Of a stretch of DNA of 64,000 bases, positions 60,801 through 64,000 are shown piece after piece; position 1 is the first letter of the stretch, and each line of letters starts with the position of its first letter. Position numbers and translations under genes: made by a program. Source of the stretch: Ascidia mentula. Its lineage: Eukaryota; Chordata; Ascidiacea; Phlebobranchia; Ascidiidae. The notes under the pieces were generated by a model. It saw only the letters and a list, made by a program, of their open reading frames with translations. It ran no database searches and was not told the DNA's origin. The stretch covers positions 9,615,001 through 9,679,000 of the forward strand of contig OX387205.1 in assembly GCA_947561715.1 (NCBI GenBank). The letters run 5' to 3'.

Positions 60801-62306
60801 AATCCTGTCTTTAATTAGAACCACTATTAAAGGTGCTGACAGCAGCCACATAGCTGTAATTGTTTCGCACCAGGAACTTCAGACCGCTTGTCAAGGTCTT
60901 GGCCTCATCGTTGTTCGCCCAGGTTTCTCCGCCTATTCAGATTAACATTCTTTCGCTGTCGCCGTCCGGTTTCAAGCGAGCGATTCCCAGATAATTAACA
61001 GACGTCGCTTGCCTGCTTCAGTACTACCTACCACCAAATACGGACAACAGGCGCTTGGCCTAGTCTCTGCGTTGTTGTTAAAATGTTTTGACGCCCTGAC
61101 TTTTGAGATGTAGCAAGGTCCTAGCTTCGTTTTGGCAACGTTAAATATGGCTGAATGGTTTGATGTGAGAATCCTTGTATGTTGCATAAAGTGTGTATTT
61201 TTTAAATTAAATTTTCTAGTGATTAAAGCAAAGGTACGCAAATGGTGTAAAATTGTTGTAGGGAAGTGTGACTTTTTAGCTGTTCCATTAATAAAAAAAT
61301 TCGTCTCTAAAAAAGGTCAATATTTTTCGGGTGCTTCGTTATGACATTTTGGTAGGGACAAGTACGTCACTGATCCATAACAGTTTTGAGAACCACGGAC
61401 TTAAAAGGTAAACAAAGTTATAGAGGTTGTTCGCTCACTGACAATGGACAATTACTGCACACTTTCGTAACATTTATATTGTCCGGTCGGTCATAGCTGA
61501 CGCACGGGCAAATACATTGTTTCTGTACTTTCGTTATAGTTGTTAGGGAATTATAAATGGGACAATTTCGGCCCGTGCTGTGTTTTCACTTTCAGCGTGA
61601 AATCGTGCTACGCATAGTTCACTAAGGAGTCGGACTTTACATTTTTTTTAAATTGAAAATTAATTTCCGGCAATGTTTTGTGTTGATTTATCTGATAAAT
61701 CTGAACTTGAATACCAAACTGTTCGTTCTGTCGGTGAAAGAACAGCATGTATATAAATTAAGCATCCTGGAATTTCACACTTTATTCACGCACTCGGAAG
61801 ATAAACAGGAATTTTAAGCATAATTTCAACAGAAGTTTTCGTATTAACGTAAACCGAAATATTTTAATGGCGAGGTGTTCGTTAAAGAAATGTTTTTAAA
61901 GCAACGCTTCATTTATCACGTTACAAAATGAGTGACGTCAACAATGCAGAAGATTCCAAAAAGCTCTCATTTGAGCTTTTGGCAAAAGCAAAATTTCGTC
62001 GGTTTGCAATGAAATGCGAATAACTTCCTGCTGCCGAGCCGGGAATCCAAATTCGTTTTAAATCAGCCGACTTAACGATGATTTTGTTTACGTGCATTGG
62101 CCATAGGCTGATTCCAACACAGTTGGTCATGTACTGGTTCAACAGTCGCAACCTTCTTACAGTATATAATTTAACATAATTTGATGTATTGAACACTAGC
62201 TGGTCTGATATCAGATAAAACAGGGTAATAATTCGATGTGTTATTCCACAACTACCGCTTTAATGAATCCTAACCACGACATAAATTCTTTCATTTTCTT
62301 TTCCAG
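57850..62306. other. RAR intron between the two zinc finger exons
   Basis: Intron of 4457 bp. It holds CpG-rich patches near 58.3 kb and 59.9-60.0 kb and a five-copy 10-bp tandem repeat at 60301. A 109-codon open frame on the - strand at 59401-59072 has no recognised domain. Confidence 0.6.
60301..60350. repeat. 10-bp tandem repeat, five units
   Basis: Five consecutive decamers all end in TCAG; the last three are CTTCCATCAG, CTCCCATCAG and CTCCCATCAG. The units become more alike towards the right, which fits recent slippage at that end. Confidence 0.85.
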
Positions 62307-62448
62307 GGTTTCTTTCGTCGCAGCGTGCAGAAAAATATGCAGTACACGTGTCACCGCACTAAGAACTGCGAGATCAACAAGTCGACGCGCAGTCGTTGCC
62401 AGTACTGTCGCTTCCAGAAGTGCCTGAATGCTGGGATGTTGAGGGAAT
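62307..62448 (+). CDS. RAR: RAR exon: second zinc finger
   Basis: Acceptor TCTTTTCCAG at 62306, donor GGGAAT|GTAAGT at 62448; phase 0 in, phase 1 out. It reads [20 protein letters not shown], followed by the second C4 finger with [14 protein letters not shown] and the start of the C-terminal extension. GFFRRS(I/V)QKNM-x-YTCHR-x-KNC is the RAR signature. Human has INKVTRNRC where this protein has INKSTRSRC. The four zinc cysteines of the second finger and the dimerisation D-box spacing are all present. Confidence 0.96.
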
Positions 62449-63114
62449 GTAAGTCCTTAAAAGCAAAAGTTTGTGTGACCTTAAAAGCAAAGTTTGAATG
62501 ATGCTGCGTATTGAACCGGACACTGAAAAAAAAAACTTTCAAACACCACTGCACAAAGGCTTATATACCATCCAATAATGTGCACAGTATTTAACTAAAC
62601 GATAACCCGGATCTACAATAGTCAAAATAACTGGCCCGGAACGCTCCTTTATGTAACGTATAATCAATTTTCACGTCAGGGTGTTTGACGTCAGAAATTT
62701 GGCACGTGACGGTCAAGCATCACTACCCGCGCCGTGGTCTGAGAACGGCGGAAATAATTGCGCCTGCTTTAAGACCGACAGGAAACGGCCGGCAACTTTG
62801 AACTGCAAGCGAATCTATTGCTGGCTATTTTGTATGGCAGTGATGGCCTTTGCGTTATCATCTGTATCCGTACCAGGGCCATAAGGCGAACTATTGACTT
62901 TATAACGATTGGCACGGCTTTGAACTCGTATGCAACATGTTAAAATATAAGAAATTTTCATTGTGCAAGTTTGAACAAGCTTTAACTCTGCACGCAACTA
63001 ATAGGCGCATGGCATTCTTGTTTTGGAAATAATAAACGTTCAACAGTGCGCAACGTGTTTTTTATCGGCTGGAAAACGACCTACCTTAATATCATTCTCT
63101 TTTGCGCTCTCCAG
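62449..63114. other. RAR intron between zinc finger 2 and hinge exons
   Basis: A 666-bp intron with no feature that stands out apart from a short direct repeat of TGTGACCTTAAAAGCAAA-like sequence near its start (62455-62500). Confidence 0.6.
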
Positions 63115-63305
63115 CGGTAAGAAACGACCGGAACAAGAAGCGTGGAAAGGAAAAGGAGCAGCGAAATCACTCGACTGAGAATGGAAACCCGACGTCACCG
63201 GAGGAAGTGCTATGTCCTCCTGAGATTGAAAATCTAGTGGCGGCCGTCGCCAAATCACACGTCGAAACCTTTCCAAATACCAGCACGCTGAACCAGTACA
63301 AAGTG
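63115..63305 (+). CDS. RAR: RAR exon: hinge and start of ligand-binding domain (gene continues past the window)
   Basis: Acceptor TTGCGCTCTCCAG at 63114. The junction codon plus VRNDRNKKRGKEKEQ matches human ESVRNDRNKKKKE, the end of the DNA-binding extension and a nuclear localisation signal. A linker (STENGNPTSPEEVLCP) follows, and then helix 1 of the ligand-binding domain, PEIENLVAAVAKSHVETFP, corresponding to human PEVGELIEKVRKAHQETFP. The exon ends at AAAGTG|GTAATT (63305) or, in the same phase, at AAA|GTGGTA (63302). The remaining helices, the ligand pocket and AF-2 are not in the 695 bp that follow, so ligand binding cannot be judged here. Confidence 0.93.
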
Positions 63306-64000
63306 GTAATTATCCTTGGTCTATTCTTACGTTGTTGGTATAACTAGATACTTTTGCATTGACCGAACTGATGGTTGTTGAACATCACATTTCCAACGCC
63401 AAAAATTGTGCGTTGATTAATGAAAAACGGCCATTTTACGTGTAGTGTATTTGGTCTGTGAACAAAGGGTATGATTTAAGTGAGTCAAGGTCTAGAAAAT
63501 TCGCCTCTTTGCTATAAAACGTGATTGAAAAAACCTTCCCTGGACTGCAAAGTGTTTGGGTATCACCCAAATACAAAGCCAATAACTAATGCTGTTATTT
63601 AAAACAGCTTATGCTTGGTCACACGAGCTAATACATAAAGCCCTCTTAGCTCGTCTTGTAACTCGAATGTGCTCGAATTAACCACACAATTAACCAATCC
63701 CGTGGGCAGAAATGTGTGTACACACAAACCCTTTACTTATACGATTGTCTGTTTTAACAAATTGTTTCAGTTCCGTATAAGTATTAACGCTAACCACGGT
63801 TTTTCTTTTTTCGCTTTCTGTTGTTTCTCCCCGCGCATGATACCGACCTGGCCTCAAATAATTAAATGCTTGGCAAAATATGACTGGCCTAAATTTGCAG
63901 AAACGCAAAATGGTATGTTTAGTGTGTGTGCATGCGGCTTAATTGCCATTTAATTTGCTGCTTCATAAGTGAAAACGTACTAATAGTTGCAAAATACCAG
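63306..64000. other. RAR intron running off the window
   Basis: I looked for the next expected exon (YTTNNSSEQ / SLDIDLWDKF-like sequence) in the three forward frames and did not find it. The open frame at 63669-63953 is AT-rich and unrelated. Confidence 0.6.

Noticed and set aside
1..64000. CRISPR arrays, tRNA and rRNA genes, bacterial operons
   Set aside because: No regularly spaced repeats with unique spacers, no tRNA box A/B pair with a foldable cloverleaf, and no rRNA-like sequence was seen on reading both strands.

Overview
The window looks like a piece of a metazoan nuclear genome, about 40% GC and gene-poor, with small phase-matched exons scattered through large introns. No bacterial or organellar features are seen. 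A clear retinoic acid receptor (RAR) gene, splice-acceptor-like sites a short way upstream of start codons, and the general sequence style suggest a marine invertebrate deuterostome. A tunicate is my best guess, but this is inference; no marker in the window proves it.

Layout. (1) 1-2579: no gene seen, with short Penelope-like repeat scraps. (2) 2599-3501 +: intronless snurportin-1 (SNUPN), the nuclear import adaptor for m3G-capped snRNPs. (3) 3821-9384 +: five phase-compatible coding exons forming an unrecognised 249-residue N-terminal segment that starts only 320 bp after SNUPN and ends in a phase-1 donor. It may be an upstream alternative N-terminus of RAR or a separate gene whose other exons I cannot see. 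(4) 9385-19456: no exons recognised; one cluster of nuclear-receptor and E-box motifs near 11 kb. (5) 19457-24572: a complete, apparently intact CACTA/EnSpm-like (CMC) DNA transposon of 5.1 kb. It has CACTG termini, a zinc-finger transposase and a seven-exon second gene. (6) 24573-35200: no genes; a 230-bp TA-flanked foldback MITE and a 1.5-kb decayed IS3EU-like transposon with a perfect 6-bp target duplication.

(7) 35.2 kb to the end: the RAR locus on the + strand. A candidate TATA/Inr/DPE promoter and 5' leader (35.23-35.38 kb) may lead to coding exon A1 (38055-38859) and A2 (39086-39181). A second, alternative first coding exon B lies at 53579-53810. Both forms end in phase 1 and can splice to the shared exon at 57656, which carries the end of the A/B region and the first zinc finger. 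The second zinc finger (62307) and the hinge/start of the ligand-binding domain (63115) follow. The rest of the ligand-binding domain lies beyond the window.

The most striking non-coding signal is inside the large intron between exons A2 and B: two perfect DR5 retinoic acid response elements, 31 bp apart start to start, at 43873-43889 and 43904-43920. They closely resemble the autoregulatory element of vertebrate RARB2. This suggests that RAR controls its own transcription through an intronic enhancer. The second strongest item is the intact two-gene CMC transposon.
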